A stretch of DNA of 64,000 bases from Bryobacterales bacterium F-183 (GCA_016865505.2 AP025252.1:1736001-1800000); one strand, 5' to 3'; shown: positions 45,301-54,326, numbered from the stretch's first letter. Program-made: numbers and translations. Notes: generated by a model from the letters alone, not told the origin.

Positions 45301-45867
45301 AAACAGGATGCCCGCCTTGTGATGCTTCTGCCCGGCCGGGGTCAACATCGCCCACTGCGTGTACTTCGCCGCGATCGCCAGTTCAGCCGCAAACTCGGCC
45401 TCCGCAGCCATCCAATGCGTGACCTTATCGGCAAACAGCTCTTCGGTCAGCGGACCACCCAGCTTGGCCTCGAGTTCCATCCGCGCCGCGCCTTCGTCAA
45501 TCAGCGCAGCCTGTTCCGGTTTGACGCCCGTCAGCGCCTTGCGTTGGACAAACTTCCGTTTCACCGAATACAGCGGCGCCAGCGCATTATGCTGCGCCTG
45601 CATCGCACGAACCTCCGCCGAAATGCCGAAGAGGTCGCCGACAAAATCTTCCACGTGCGGCGCCAGCGCGATCAGCAGCTCCGATTGCTGTTTTTTGTCC
45701 AGCGATTCGGGGTTCTCGCGGCCTTTTTGCAGGCGTTCAGCGAGCAGACCGTCGGTCTGGCGAAGTTCGTCTAGGAAATGCTGGTCGAGTTGCACCAGGC
45801 CTGCGCGGTCGTACAAGTCTTCGAACTTAAGACCGAAGCGCAGGGACAGAGTTGGACTTCCATTCAT
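42388..45867 (-). CDS. Large GltD-like/PyrK-like fusion oxidoreductase
   Basis: The 1159-residue product has an unrecognised N-terminal domain (1-235), Cys clusters at about 246-249 (YCIKCHNQGKDSC) and 320-327 (CNDCMKAC) that suggest Fe-S clusters, and a GltD-like FAD/NAD(P) part with two dinucleotide folds (VLAVGMGPAGFTLS near 384; VVVIGGGLTAIDTATE near 559). From about residue 850 it is a ferredoxin-reductase/PyrK-like module (SFQPGQFYRLQNYE; VLLVGGGLGNAVLFSIG). A final Cys cluster (QCMMKEICAQC, then SCANQDQ) is similar to the PyrK [2Fe-2S] site. It probably passes electrons between NAD(P)H, flavins and Fe-S clusters. The electron acceptor is unknown. Confidence 0.85.
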   Translation of the reverse strand: MNGSPTLSLRFGLKFEDLYDRAGLVQLDQHFLDELRQTDGLLAERLQKGRENPESLDKKQQSELLIALAPHVEDFVGDLFGISAEVRAMQAQHNALAPLYSVKRKFVQRKALTGVKPEQAALIDEGAARMELEAKLGGPLTEELFADKVTHWMAAEAEFAAELAIAAKYTQWAMLTPAGQKHHKAGILFKAPHKLDFMHLVPVESILVNNVPAMRMSPDHWRHREGFALTDHGMNLEQALDHANYCIKCHNQGKDSCSTGLKEKTGEFKSSVFNVPLAGCPLEEKISELNTVKQDGYTIGALGIVAIDNPMAAATGHRICNDCMKACVFQKQEPVDIPQVETRTLKDVLSLPWGFEIYSLLTRWNPLNLHRPVPKPQSGYKVLAVGMGPAGFTLSHHLMNDGHMVAGVDGLKIEPLPEEISGVTAHGERVPFRPIHDVQELFENLNDRVLAGFGGVAEYGITVRWDKNFLKLIRLLLERRREFSMFGGVRFGGTLTVDSAMELGFDHIALCMGAGRPTVVPMKNGLVRGVRQASDFLMALQLTGAAKHDSIANLQLRLPVVVIGGGLTAIDTATESLAYYVVQVEKFLDRYDALVAERGEEAVRKVWTAEENETADEFVAHARAIRAERDRAKQQGREPRLVDLMNSWGGVTVAYRRRLVDAPSYTLNHEEVAKALEEGIRFAEGLTPDEVEVDQYGHAKALRLKRGDEVVTLPARAILVAAGTQPNTVLAREDGAIELDGKYFRAVDEEGNPVTPERISKPSESRVLMSIRPSDGKALSFFGDLHPSYAGNVVKAMGSAKQGYPVVSRILQKNAPSGRTPAELQAYLNDNLRARVHDVIRLTPNIVEVVVRAPLAARSFQPGQFYRLQNYEALAKRVDGTTLGMEGLALTGASVEHDAGLLSTIVLEMGGSSDLCALLKPGEPVILMGPTGEPTETPHRETVLLVGGGLGNAVLFSIGQKLRENGSRVIYFAGYKKMIDRYKIEEIERAADIVVWCCDESPGFTPTRSMDRSVVMNIVEAIAAYGRGDLGDPEIPLNQVDRIIAIGSDGMMAAVGRARHNQLAPYLKKEHHAIGSINSPMQCMMKEICAQCLQVHKDPVTGKETIVFSCANQDQSLDHVDFTNLRSRLSQNGTQEKLTKLWIDRCLRQLGSRESVIEV

Positions 45868-45935
45868 GTCAGGTAGGGGCTTCCGTTTGAGGGGGAACCT
45901 TTATTTTAGCGCGTGCGGCTACCATTGGGATCACG

Positions 45936-46568
45936 ATGGCCTACAACTTCGGATCGCTCGTCTTCACGCCCGTAGTCAAGGCGCTACAGGAAAAATACGG
46001 CAGCCGCCGCCAGTACGCCCGCATGGAAAACAGCGGCGCACAGCGAGGCGACCGACTCGGCCCTCAGGAAACCGACTACATCGCCGAACAGGACAGTTTT
46101 TACATCTCCACCATCGGCAGCACGGGCTGGCCGTACGTCCAGCACCGCGGTGGACCCAAAGGCTTCCTAAAGGTGATCGACGACCACACCGTAGCCTTCG
46201 CCGACTTCAGCGGCAACCGCCAGTACGTTTCCACCGGCAACCTGATGACGGACAATCGTGCGGCCCTCATCCTGGTGGACTACCCCCGCCAAGCCCGCCT
46301 CAAGATCCTAGGCCGTGTGGAAGTATTCGAAGGCGACAAAGCGAAGGATTGGCTACCCAAGCTCACCGATCCCACCTATAAAGCCCATGTGGAGCGAGCC
46401 TACGTCATCACGGTAGAGGCGCTGGACTGGAACTGCCCTCAACACATCGTCCGCCGCTACACAGAAGAGCAAATCCGCCATGTTCTGGAGCCTATCGAGC
46501 GCCGCCTGCAGGACCTCGAAGCGGAGAACGCAGAACTCCGCCGGAAACTGGCAGACCACCAGAAATAG
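45936..46568 (+). CDS. Pyridoxamine 5'-phosphate oxidase-family protein
   Basis: The 210-residue product has the split-barrel flavin fold: DSFYISTIGSTGWPYVQHRGGPKGFLKVID, AFADFSGNRQYVSTGNLMTDNRAALILVDYPRQARLKILGRVEVF. A C-terminal coiled coil (EQIRHVLEPIERRLQDLEAENAELRRKLAD) may serve dimerisation. The family includes flavin- or F420-dependent reductases, so true PNP oxidase activity is unlikely. It is divergent from the large oxidoreductase gene and convergent with rpoA. Confidence 0.88.
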   Translation: MAYNFGSLVFTPVVKALQEKYGSRRQYARMENSGAQRGDRLGPQETDYIAEQDSFYISTIGSTGWPYVQHRGGPKGFLKVIDDHTVAFADFSGNRQYVSTGNLMTDNRAALILVDYPRQARLKILGRVEVFEGDKAKDWLPKLTDPTYKAHVERAYVITVEALDWNCPQHIVRRYTEEQIRHVLEPIERRLQDLEAENAELRRKLADHQK

Positions 46569-46569
46569 A

Positions 46570-46600
46570 AAAGGCCGCGAGCTTCACGCCCGCGGCCTCT
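46570..46600 (-). terminator. Bidirectional terminator between PPOX gene and rpoA
   Basis: AGGCCGCG (46572-46579) and CGCGGCCT (46591-46598) form the stem; the minus strand continues TTTTCTATTT. Confidence 0.75.
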
Positions 46601-46621
46601 CCTACAAAAACAGATCGAAGC

Positions 46622-47629
46622 TTACTCAGCCGGCAACACAACCGGCTGACCGCTCGGCGACAACAACCGCCCCTGCGAGTCGAACTTCATGCCAAAACCC
46701 AGACCCATGCTCGCCAGGATCTCCTTGATCTCGTTCAGCGACTTCCGGCCAAAGTTCTTCGTACGCAGCATCTCGCCTTCGGACTTCTGCACCAGATCGC
46801 GAATCGACTGAATATTCGCGTTCTTCAAGCAGTTGTACGAACGCACCGACAGTTCCATCTCTTCCACCGAACGGTCCAACATCGTCTTGATGCGGTCGCC
46901 CGGCTCCGGAGCCACCGGCTCGATCACTTCCGGCTCCTCTTCAAAGTTGATGAACACGCTCATGTGTTCCTTGAAGAGCTTCGCCGCCTGGCCCACGGCG
47001 TCCTGCGGAGAGATCGCGCCATTGGTCCACACTTCGAGGGTCAGTTTGTCGTAGTCGGTGTTCTGTCCAAGGCGCGCGGCCTCCACCGAATAATTCACTT
47101 TGCGAACCGGCGAGTGTACCGAGTCAATCGGCAGATAGCCCGACGGCAGATCTTCGTCGCGATTGCGGTCGGCAGCGACATAGCCGCGGCCTACCTTGAT
47201 GCGCATTTCAATGTTGAGCTTTGCGCCAGGCTTCAAGGTCGCAATGTGAACATGCCGATCCAGAACCTCAAGGTCGGACGAGGTCTCGATTTGGCCGCTC
47301 AACACGGCGCCCGCCTGGTCCGCATGAATCCGGACCGTATGGATTTCGTCAGCTTGGGTGCGGAACGGCACCTGCTTCAGGTTGAGGATGATATCGGTGG
47401 CGTCTTCCGTGACACCCTCGATGGAAGAGTTTTCGTTGGGCGCGCCTTCGATGCGCACAGCGGTGATTGCGGCGCCGTCAATAGCGCTCAACAGAATCCT
47501 GCGGAGACCAACGCCAATCGTCGATCCAAACCCGCGTTCGAATGGCTGGGCGACAAACGCACCATAGCGATCCGTCAGCGTCTCGGTATTCGCAACGAGT
47601 CGCTTGGGTTTCTGAAAACCTTTGAACAT
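46622..47629 (-). CDS. rpoA: DNA-directed RNA polymerase alpha subunit
   Basis: The 335-residue product starts [11 protein letters not shown] and has both alpha-NTD regions ([55 protein letters not shown]) and the CTD with two helix-hairpin-helix motifs ([60 protein letters not shown]). Everything needed for dimerisation and UP-element binding appears present. I chose the ATG at 47629; the frame is open to 47956, but the added part has no family similarity. It is alone: no rpsK, rpsD or rplQ lies next to it, unlike the usual alpha operon. It has its own terminator. Confidence 0.97.
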   Translation of the reverse strand: MFKGFQKPKRLVANTETLTDRYGAFVAQPFERGFGSTIGVGLRRILLSAIDGAAITAVRIEGAPNENSSIEGVTEDATDIILNLKQVPFRTQADEIHTVRIHADQAGAVLSGQIETSSDLEVLDRHVHIATLKPGAKLNIEMRIKVGRGYVAADRNRDEDLPSGYLPIDSVHSPVRKVNYSVEAARLGQNTDYDKLTLEVWTNGAISPQDAVGQAAKLFKEHMSVFINFEEEPEVIEPVAPEPGDRIKTMLDRSVEEMELSVRSYNCLKNANIQSIRDLVQKSEGEMLRTKNFGRKSLNEIKEILASMGLGFGMKFDSQGRLLSPSGQPVVLPAE

Positions 47630-47807
47630 AGACAAATGAAACTGATTCCTCTTGTGTCCAGGCGTGGGGTACCCGGGCGGGGTGTGGACAGAGATTCCCT
47701 GAGTAAAGTGTAACTTAAATGGAACCCGGCGTGGGAAAGGGGTGGAAATCCACCCGGTTTCCACCTCCCATTTCCTTCTTTTTCCCTCTGCGTTAGAATC
47801 CCCCGCA

Positions 47808-48284
47808 ATGCCCGAAGCGAACCCCAACGAAACAGCCAAAGCCCAACTCGACGCCTTCATCGCCAAGTTCAGCGAGGACGACCAAAAGCAGATCCGCCAA
47901 ATCCGCGCCGCTATGCGCAAACGCCTGCCCACCGCCAACGAACTCGTGTGGGACAACTACCAGTACTTCGTCATCGCCTACGCCGGAACCGAACGCCCCT
48001 CCGACGTAATCCTGTCCATCGCAGCCCGTCCGGCATCCGTCACTCTCTTCTTTTCACAAGGCGCCAAACTCGCCGACCCCAACGGCCTGTTGGAGGGCTC
48101 CGGCAAACAATTCCGCTCCATACGCCTCACCTCCGCGGCCCACCTGCAGGACCCCCGTGTCGAGGAACTCATCGCCGCCGCCCTCGCTGCAGCCGATGTC
48201 CCGCTCCCGCCCACCGGACGAGGCAAACTCATCATTCGCTCCGTCTCCGCCAAACAACAACCTCGAAAAAAGCCTGCAAAGTAG
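47808..48284 (+). CDS. DUF1801 family protein
   Basis: The 158-residue product matches the DUF1801/YdhG-like fold: [45 protein letters not shown], then [30 protein letters not shown] and a C-terminal helix with basic tail. Members are small soluble proteins, some proposed to bind metal or organic ligands. The ATG at 47808 is chosen as the family start. It is divergent from rpoA and lies 90 bases before the TonB receptor. Confidence 0.8.
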   Translation: MPEANPNETAKAQLDAFIAKFSEDDQKQIRQIRAAMRKRLPTANELVWDNYQYFVIAYAGTERPSDVILSIAARPASVTLFFSQGAKLADPNGLLEGSGKQFRSIRLTSAAHLQDPRVEELIAAALAAADVPLPPTGRGKLIIRSVSAKQQPRKKPAK

Positions 48285-48310
48285 CAACGCGTCCAGCTCC
48301 CGCCTCGAAA

Positions 48311-48339
48311 TTGCCATCGGAGAAATCAATGTATATACT
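48311..48339 (+). promoter_or_regulatory. Sigma-70-type promoter of the TonB receptor gene
   Basis: TTGCCA (48311-48316) and TATACT (48334-48339) are separated by 17 bases. The start codon is 36 bases downstream. Confidence 0.6.
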
Positions 48340-48374
48340 AGGCCCACTCTAACTTCGGGAGCTTGCACTCTGCG

Positions 48375-51300
48375 ATGCAAATTCTAAATTTCCGCTATCC
48401 GCGCACGATAGCCGCCCTGAGTCTGATGGCCTTTTCGGCCCTTGCACTACTCGGCCAGTCGGAGCGTGGCACCATCCTCGGTACGGTCAAGGACTCGACC
48501 GGCGCCGTGATTCCACAAGCCAAAGTGACCGTCACCAACACGGCCACCAACGTTTCTCAAACACTCACCACAGGCGACACAGGCGATTATGCAGTACCTA
48601 GCTTGCAGGTGGGCACCTACAACGTGCGCGTCGAAAAAGAAGGCTTCAAAGTCGCCCAGATCTCGGGCGTCGTACTCAACGCAGCCTCCAGCATCCGTGC
48701 CGACGCGAACCTCGAAATCGGCTCCACCGGCACCCAGATTGAAGTGCAGGCAGCGGCCATCCAACTCTCTACCGAAAGTGCCAAGTCGAGCACTGCGGTC
48801 ACCAACAAGATGGTCGACGAACTCCCACTCGTCGTCGGCGGTACTCTCCGCAGTCCCTTCGATCTCGCCACCACCACGCCGGAAGCCAAGCCCCTCGGCG
48901 GCGACAACGGCTTTATCCTCGGCGGCGGCCAGGCGGCATCCTACGGCACCAATCTCGACGGCGTCTCCGCCAACACCACTCGCGCACTCAGTATGAGTTG
49001 GGTCGCCGTGAACGCCCCGTCACTCGAAGCCATCACCGAATTCACCGTGGACACCAACGGCTTCAAAGCCGAGTACGGCCACTCGAGCGGCGGCGTCATG
49101 AACTTCGTATCCAAGTCCGGCACCAATCAGTACCACGGCTCGGCCTACGAGTTCCTCCGCAACAACGCCCTCGACGCCAACAACTGGTTCAACAATCGCC
49201 AGGGCATCCAGCGTCCGGTCTACAAGCAGCACGACTTCGGTGCCAGCTTCGGCGGCCCCGTGTGGATTCCCAAGATCTACAAAGGCAAAGACAAGACGTT
49301 CTTCTTCGCCAACTACGAAGCCTTCCGCAACCGCGTAGGTGCCACCGGCTTCAACGCCACCGTACCCACGTCTGAAATGTACGACGGCAACTTCCAGAAC
49401 TGGGTCACCCGCAACGCTGCCGGCCAAACCGTACAGGTCCCGATCTACGACCCCACGTCGCAGACCACCGTCAACGGCGTCACCACCCGTCAGCCCTTCG
49501 CCGGCAATCGCATCCCGGTCAGCATGTTCGACCCCGTGTCCGTCCGCGCTCTGCAGACCTATACAGCCGCAGGCAAGCTGACCCCCAACAACAACGCCAC
49601 CCCGGGCAGCATCGATTACGCCCGTAACAACTACTTCGTGTCCAACGGCTCCAACGTCCGTCCCAACACCAAGTTCAGCATCAAGGGCGATCACAACTTC
49701 AACGAGAGCCACCGCATCTCCGGCTACTACGGCTACAACCGCTCGTTTGAAAACCCTGGTGCCAACGGCCCCGCCACGCTGCCCGGCCTCTACACTAACT
49801 TCAACGACACCCAACGCCACAGCGACGTCTTCCGCTTCTCCTGGGACTGGACCTTCAGCCCCACCAAGCTGAACCACTTCTATGCCGGCGGCAACAACTG
49901 GCGCGAAAATCACGACCCGCCCCAAGCCACCATCAAAAGCGGCGTCGACTGGAAAGACAAGGTCTGCCTCGGCAACGTACCCGATTGCGGACAGAACCTC
50001 CTCAATCTCGACTTTGGCGACATCACCTCCTGGGGTGGCCGCGCCAACAACGGCAGCGAAAACACGATCTTCTCCTACAACGACGACTTCACCTGGATCA
50101 GCGGCCGCCACACCATCAAGTTCGGCGGCATGTACCAGCGCAGCCACTACAACGGCTTCGGCCGCCAGTGCGTCTCCGGCTGCGCCAGCTTCAGCTACCT
50201 CAACACCGGCGTACCCAACGTGAACGACCCCAACCAGGGCGGCTCCTCTTTCGCCTCCTTCCTGCTGGGTTACGCCAACGGCGGATCGATCGACACTGTC
50301 CGCTTCATCGGACAGCAGTGGCCGTACTTCGCGGGCTACATCCAGGACGACTTCCGCGTCAACTCCAAGCTCACCGTCAACTACGGCCTCCGCTGGGACC
50401 TGCAGCTTCCCCCCGTCGAACAGGAAGACCGCTGGAGCGACTTTGACCCCACCCGTCCCAATCCGCGCGCCGGTGGCATCCCCGGTGCTCTGATCTACGC
50501 GGGCAGTGGCCCAGGTCGTGAAGGCAGCCGTTCCCTCGCCGACACCTGGTGGGGTGGCTACGGCCCCCGCATCGGCTTCGCGTACCAGTGGAATGAAAAA
50601 ACGGTGGTCCGCTCGTCGTATGGACGCTCTTTCGGCGCCATCCAGACCGTCACCGGTTCCACCCACCAACGCGGCTTCACCCAAACCTACGGCGTACCCG
50701 GCAACGGCACCAACGGCGTGATCCCCAACATGATCCTGCGCGAAGGCTTCCCGTCCTATCCGGTGCCTCCGTTCATCGATCCTTCCTTCGCCAACAAGGA
50801 CAACATCCCGTGGTGGCAAGGCAAGGAAGCCACCCGTGCGCCGGAAACCAACTTCTGGAACCTCTCCATCCAGCGCCAACTGGGCCAGGCCTCGGTACTC
50901 GAAGTCGGCTACAACGCCAACGTCGGCTCGCACCTCCAGACTCAGTTGCTGAACTACAACCAGGTCAACCCGGCGATGCTCAATCGTTACGGTTTCGCCA
51001 CGTTGAACAGCCTCGTCGGTTCGCCTCTTGCCACAGCAGCCGGCATCGGCAGCCCCTATCCGAGCTTCACCGTCGGGACCTGCCCCGCCCAGGACGCCTG
51101 CTGGGGCACCGGTGCCATCGCTGGTCGTGCTCTCCGGCCCTTCCCGCAGTACAACGGCATCGACACCTTTGGCGGCGGCGGCGACCACAGCGGCCACTCC
51201 AGCTACCATGCGATGATCCTCAGCTTCAACCGCCGTTCCAACCGCGGTTTGACGATGATGACGTCGTACGTGTTCTCAAAAATCCTCACGGACTCTGATA

Positions 51301-51968
51301 GCTATTGGGGCAGCGGTACGGCCATGGATCACTTCAATCGCGGTCTCGAAAAATCCATCGGTCAGTTCGACGTGACCCACAACTTCAAGTTCACGACGAT
51401 CTACGAACTACCCTTCGGACCCGGCAAGAAGTGGTTGAGCAAAGGTCTCGCCGGCAACCTGCTCGGCAACTGGCGCATCAGCGGCATCGCTCTGTACTCA
51501 AGTGGGCAGCCCCTGGGTCTCTCGACCTCGGTCGGTACTCCCAGCGTCCTCTTCGCCGGTGGCAACCGCCCCATCATCAACACCTACGACGGCTGGCGCC
51601 GCCAGACCGTGGGTACAGGAGGCTTCGACCCGTCCGTGGACTTCTTCACGCAGCCGGCATCCTTCTTCCCCGCCCAGGTCGGCAGCTACGCCGGAACCAC
51701 GCAGTACTTCGGCAACCAGACCCGCTTCAACCCCAACTTCCGCCAGTTCGCCAACCTGAACGAAAACATCTCGCTCGCCAAAACGTTTTCGATCACCGAA
51801 GGCATCCGGGTGGACTTCCGCGCGGAAGCGTTCAACGTCTTCAACCGCCAGCGCTTCGGCACAGGCTCGTTGCAGATCCAGAACGCCAACTTCGGCCGCC
51901 TGACCTCCTCAGGCGACTTGTTGAACAACCCCCGCCAAATGCAGTTGGGCCTCAAGCTGTATTTCTAA
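48375..51968 (+). CDS. Oar-like TonB-dependent receptor with carboxypeptidase-regulatory domain
   Basis: The product is about 1197 residues with a signal peptide (TIAALSLMAFSALALLGQ). An N-terminal CarboxypepD_reg beta domain spans about 25-110 (GTILGTVKDSTGAVIPQAKVTVTN to YNVRVEKEGFKV). A plug domain follows, then a long 22-strand type barrel rich in Asn, Gly and aromatic residues, ending in LQLGLKLYF-like terminal aromatics (MQLGLKLYF). This class is greatly expanded in Acidobacteria and probably imports plant or microbial glycans or large organics; the ligand is unknown. The ATG at 48375 is preferred over a TTG at 48363. A promoter lies upstream and a terminator downstream. Confidence 0.93.
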   Translation: MQILNFRYPRTIAALSLMAFSALALLGQSERGTILGTVKDSTGAVIPQAKVTVTNTATNVSQTLTTGDTGDYAVPSLQVGTYNVRVEKEGFKVAQISGVVLNAASSIRADANLEIGSTGTQIEVQAAAIQLSTESAKSSTAVTNKMVDELPLVVGGTLRSPFDLATTTPEAKPLGGDNGFILGGGQAASYGTNLDGVSANTTRALSMSWVAVNAPSLEAITEFTVDTNGFKAEYGHSSGGVMNFVSKSGTNQYHGSAYEFLRNNALDANNWFNNRQGIQRPVYKQHDFGASFGGPVWIPKIYKGKDKTFFFANYEAFRNRVGATGFNATVPTSEMYDGNFQNWVTRNAAGQTVQVPIYDPTSQTTVNGVTTRQPFAGNRIPVSMFDPVSVRALQTYTAAGKLTPNNNATPGSIDYARNNYFVSNGSNVRPNTKFSIKGDHNFNESHRISGYYGYNRSFENPGANGPATLPGLYTNFNDTQRHSDVFRFSWDWTFSPTKLNHFYAGGNNWRENHDPPQATIKSGVDWKDKVCLGNVPDCGQNLLNLDFGDITSWGGRANNGSENTIFSYNDDFTWISGRHTIKFGGMYQRSHYNGFGRQCVSGCASFSYLNTGVPNVNDPNQGGSSFASFLLGYANGGSIDTVRFIGQQWPYFAGYIQDDFRVNSKLTVNYGLRWDLQLPPVEQEDRWSDFDPTRPNPRAGGIPGALIYAGSGPGREGSRSLADTWWGGYGPRIGFAYQWNEKTVVRSSYGRSFGAIQTVTGSTHQRGFTQTYGVPGNGTNGVIPNMILREGFPSYPVPPFIDPSFANKDNIPWWQGKEATRAPETNFWNLSIQRQLGQASVLEVGYNANVGSHLQTQLLNYNQVNPAMLNRYGFATLNSLVGSPLATAAGIGSPYPSFTVGTCPAQDACWGTGAIAGRALRPFPQYNGIDTFGGGGDHSGHSSYHAMILSFNRRSNRGLTMMTSYVFSKILTDSDSYWGSGTAMDHFNRGLEKSIGQFDVTHNFKFTTIYELPFGPGKKWLSKGLAGNLLGNWRISGIALYSSGQPLGLSTSVGTPSVLFAGGNRPIINTYDGWRRQTVGTGGFDPSVDFFTQPASFFPAQVGSYAGTTQYFGNQTRFNPNFRQFANLNENISLAKTFSITEGIRVDFRAEAFNVFNRQRFGTGSLQIQNANFGRLTSSGDLLNNPRQMQLGLKLYF

Positions 51969-51990
51969 CTCTCAACTCTCACTCAAAGCA

Positions 51991-52022
51991 GAAAGGACGG
52001 CGCCCAAAAGGCCCGTCCTTTC
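51991..52022 (+). terminator. Terminator of the TonB receptor gene
   Basis: GAAAGGACGG and CCGTCCTTTC form a ten-base stem with a short loop, 22 bases after the stop. Confidence 0.8.
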
Positions 52023-52273
52023 CCTTTCCGCGCCACTCACCGTCCCTGTCACCGCACCGCTCACGGTGCCTGTCACCGTGCCGCTCACCGTGCCACTCCA
52101 GAAGCGGCACCACCAGACAAATCCGACACCTAGGAAGCCCTATCGCGACCCCCCGTCCGCAGGCATCACGACCTCAAAATCCCACCGCATGCATAGGTAT
52201 GCGAACGCTACCCATATCCCGCCAAGCCCGCTTCAATATCCTGAATCTCCCTACGCCGCGACCACCCCTCGGC
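52023..52273. repeat. Intergenic region with dispersed GGTGCC repeat cluster, copy 3
   Basis: No gene is seen. At 52030-52112 there are five to six tandem-like variants of CTCACCGTGCC and CTGTCACCG, with the closing GAAGCGGCAC that also appears near 42182. Confidence 0.55.
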
Positions 52274-52954
52274 CTACCCCCGCAACAACCCCCGAGCCGT
52301 CGCAAAAACTTCATGCAACATCGCCGCCGTCAGCCGACCCGTAGACGTATTCTGCTGGCTCGGATGATACGACCCAATCAGCGCAGGACTCCGGTCCATC
52401 GCATACACAGCCCCATGCCCGAAGACATAGTCGGCCATTCGGATCGGCTTCCCGCTGTCCCGCAAATACCCAAGGTATGTATCCCAAGCCAACTTCCCCA
52501 AACACACCACCACCGCCAGATTCCGCAGCGCCGCCAACTCACGATCCAGAAACGGACGGCACCGCCGGAACTCCTCCGGCAGCGGCTTGTTATCCGGAGG
52601 TGCACACCGCACACTCGCGCTCACCCACGCATCGTGCAACTGCAATCCATCCTCACGCGCGACACTCGTAGGCTGATTCGCGAACCCAGTCTCATACATT
52701 GCGCGATACAAAAAGTCGCCCGACCGGTCCCCCGTAAACACACGACCCGTCCGATTCGCCCCATGCGCCCCAGGCGCGAGCCCCAGCACCAGCAACCGCG
52801 CCTTAGGATCTCCAAATCCCGGCACCGGCTTGCCCCAGTATGTTTGTTCGCGATACGCCCGCCGCTTGACCTCGGCAATATGCAGGCAATGCTCCCGCAA
52901 CCGCGGACACAGCGTGCAACTCTCAATGTCCTTCCGGATCTTGACCAGCGACAT
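52274..52954 (-). CDS. Family 5 uracil-DNA glycosylase (UdgB)
   Basis: The 226-residue product has motif A GLAPGAHGANRTGRVFTGD and motif B GSYHPSQQNTSTGRLT, both diagnostic of type 5 UDGs. The family lacks the usual Asp/Asn catalytic residue and acts on uracil, hypoxanthine and other deaminated bases. The Fe-S ligands are visible: CTLC near the start, then VRCAPPDN and RRCRPFL. It overlaps the preceding gene by TAATG and so is coupled to the T2SF protein, with no clear functional link. Confidence 0.92.
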   Translation of the reverse strand: MSLVKIRKDIESCTLCPRLREHCLHIAEVKRRAYREQTYWGKPVPGFGDPKARLLVLGLAPGAHGANRTGRVFTGDRSGDFLYRAMYETGFANQPTSVAREDGLQLHDAWVSASVRCAPPDNKPLPEEFRRCRPFLDRELAALRNLAVVVCLGKLAWDTYLGYLRDSGKPIRMADYVFGHGAVYAMDRSPALIGSYHPSQQNTSTGRLTAAMLHEVFATARGLLRG

Positions 52955-54180
52955 TAGCCCTTCATCGAATCGGCCAGGGAGAAGATGGGCAGGTACAGTG
53001 CAATCAGCACAAATGCCACAAAAATGCCCATAAAGATCATGATGGCGGGCTCAATCAGCGCCAGCACCGCCGTCATATTGGTCTGGACGTCGTCTTCATA
53101 GAACTCCGCAACCGAGTTCAACATCGCCGGCAACGCACCCGTAGACTCGCCGACCTCGATCATATCGATCGCCAGCCCCGGAAACACCCCCGTCGACTTC
53201 AGCGACCCCGACAGCGGCTGCCCTTCGCGTACACTCTGCCGGACCTTGTTCAGCATGCCCTTCAGCAGCCTCGACCCCAGCGATTCCCCCGCCGTCTCCA
53301 ACGCCTGCACCAGCGGAATACCGCCCACCAACAGCGTACTCAGCACCCGCGAAAACTGCGCCACCTGGTACTTCGTCCAGATCTGCCCAAAGACAGGAAT
53401 CTGCATCTTGATGCGATCCCCAGTCTCCTCGCCCTTCTCCGTACGAAGCCACATCCGGATCCCAAAGATCGCACCAATGAGCGCCACAAACCCGAAAATG
53501 ACGTAGTCCCGCGACGTCGTACCAATCGCGATCAGCACCTCAGTCATCGCCGGAAGCTTCGCCTGCATACCGGAGTACAACTCAGCAAAACTGGGAACCA
53601 CGTAGGTCACCAGAAAGACCACCAGCGCGATCACCAGCACAATCAGCAGCGCCGGATACAGCAGCGAAACCAGGACCTTCTTCCGTACTGCCAGAGCCAA
53701 CTTCGTATAGGTGATGTACCGCTCGAGCGTCTCCGCCAGTGACCCCGACTTCTCACCAGCCAGCACCGAGCTGACATAAATCGGAGGAAACACACCCTGC
53801 CGTCCAAACGCTTCCGAAAGCAGCGTCCCGTTCTTGACCTCATCCCGGACGGCCTTGATATGCCCGCCCAGCTTCGGATCAGTCAATCGATCGGCCAGCA
53901 AATCGAGCCCTTTGAGGATGGGCAAACCAGCCTTGATGAGAGTCACAAACTGCTGGTTGAAGATCAGGAACTTCTCGAGGTTGAGCTTCTTCTTACGGCC
54001 ACCGCCAACACCCGCCCCCGCTAACCGGAAACCCTGCACCGCCCCGGCCGGTTTAATCGAGTACACCAGCAGACCCTGTTGCGTAAACCGCTCCCGAAGC
54101 TCACGCTCCGAAGCAGCCTCCACAATCTGCTGTTTGATCTCGCCCCGCGAGTCCGCGACCTTAAGTACCCATTCCGGCAT
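52954..54180 (-). CDS. Type II secretion/type IV pilus inner-membrane protein (GspF/PilC)
   Basis: The 408-residue product has two T2SF domains (FNQQFVTLIKAGLPILKGLDLLADRL; FSRVLSTLLVGGIPLVQALETAGESL) and three membrane helices (near 170-195, 220-240 and 375-400). It forms the platform of T2S or type IV pilus machines with the PilB/GspE and PilT ATPases. None of those is in the window, so it is a detached member of its system. The start at 54180 precedes MPEWVLKVADSRGEIKQ, typical of the N-domain. It is the first gene after the repeat scar. Confidence 0.93.
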   Translation of the reverse strand: MPEWVLKVADSRGEIKQQIVEAASERELRERFTQQGLLVYSIKPAGAVQGFRLAGAGVGGGRKKKLNLEKFLIFNQQFVTLIKAGLPILKGLDLLADRLTDPKLGGHIKAVRDEVKNGTLLSEAFGRQGVFPPIYVSSVLAGEKSGSLAETLERYITYTKLALAVRKKVLVSLLYPALLIVLVIALVVFLVTYVVPSFAELYSGMQAKLPAMTEVLIAIGTTSRDYVIFGFVALIGAIFGIRMWLRTEKGEETGDRIKMQIPVFGQIWTKYQVAQFSRVLSTLLVGGIPLVQALETAGESLGSRLLKGMLNKVRQSVREGQPLSGSLKSTGVFPGLAIDMIEVGESTGALPAMLNSVAEFYEDDVQTNMTAVLALIEPAIMIFMGIFVAFVLIALYLPIFSLADSMKG

Positions 54181-54326
54181 GCCTGTCTACAGTTTGACGC
54201 GTCCGCCCCCGCAAACGTGCAATAGGCGAATACTTTACGAAAGTTTACGTCCAAAACTCTTCAGCGCCGCCAAACAGCGCCCGATATCAGCATTAGAGGC
54301 CATCAAAGACAAATGCTCACGCTAGC

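Noticed and set aside
43177-45774. 865-codon plus-strand ORF opposite the large oxidoreductase
   Set aside because: It is an antisense shadow with a His/Arg/Gln-rich product and no domain.
49020-51209. 729-codon minus-strand ORF opposite the TonB receptor
   Set aside because: Val/Gly/Ala-rich shadow of Asn/Gly-rich receptor codons; no domain.
52030-52112. CRISPR or tandem minisatellite
   Set aside because: The short CACCGTGCC variants have no constant spacer and also occur singly elsewhere, so REP-like elements fit better.
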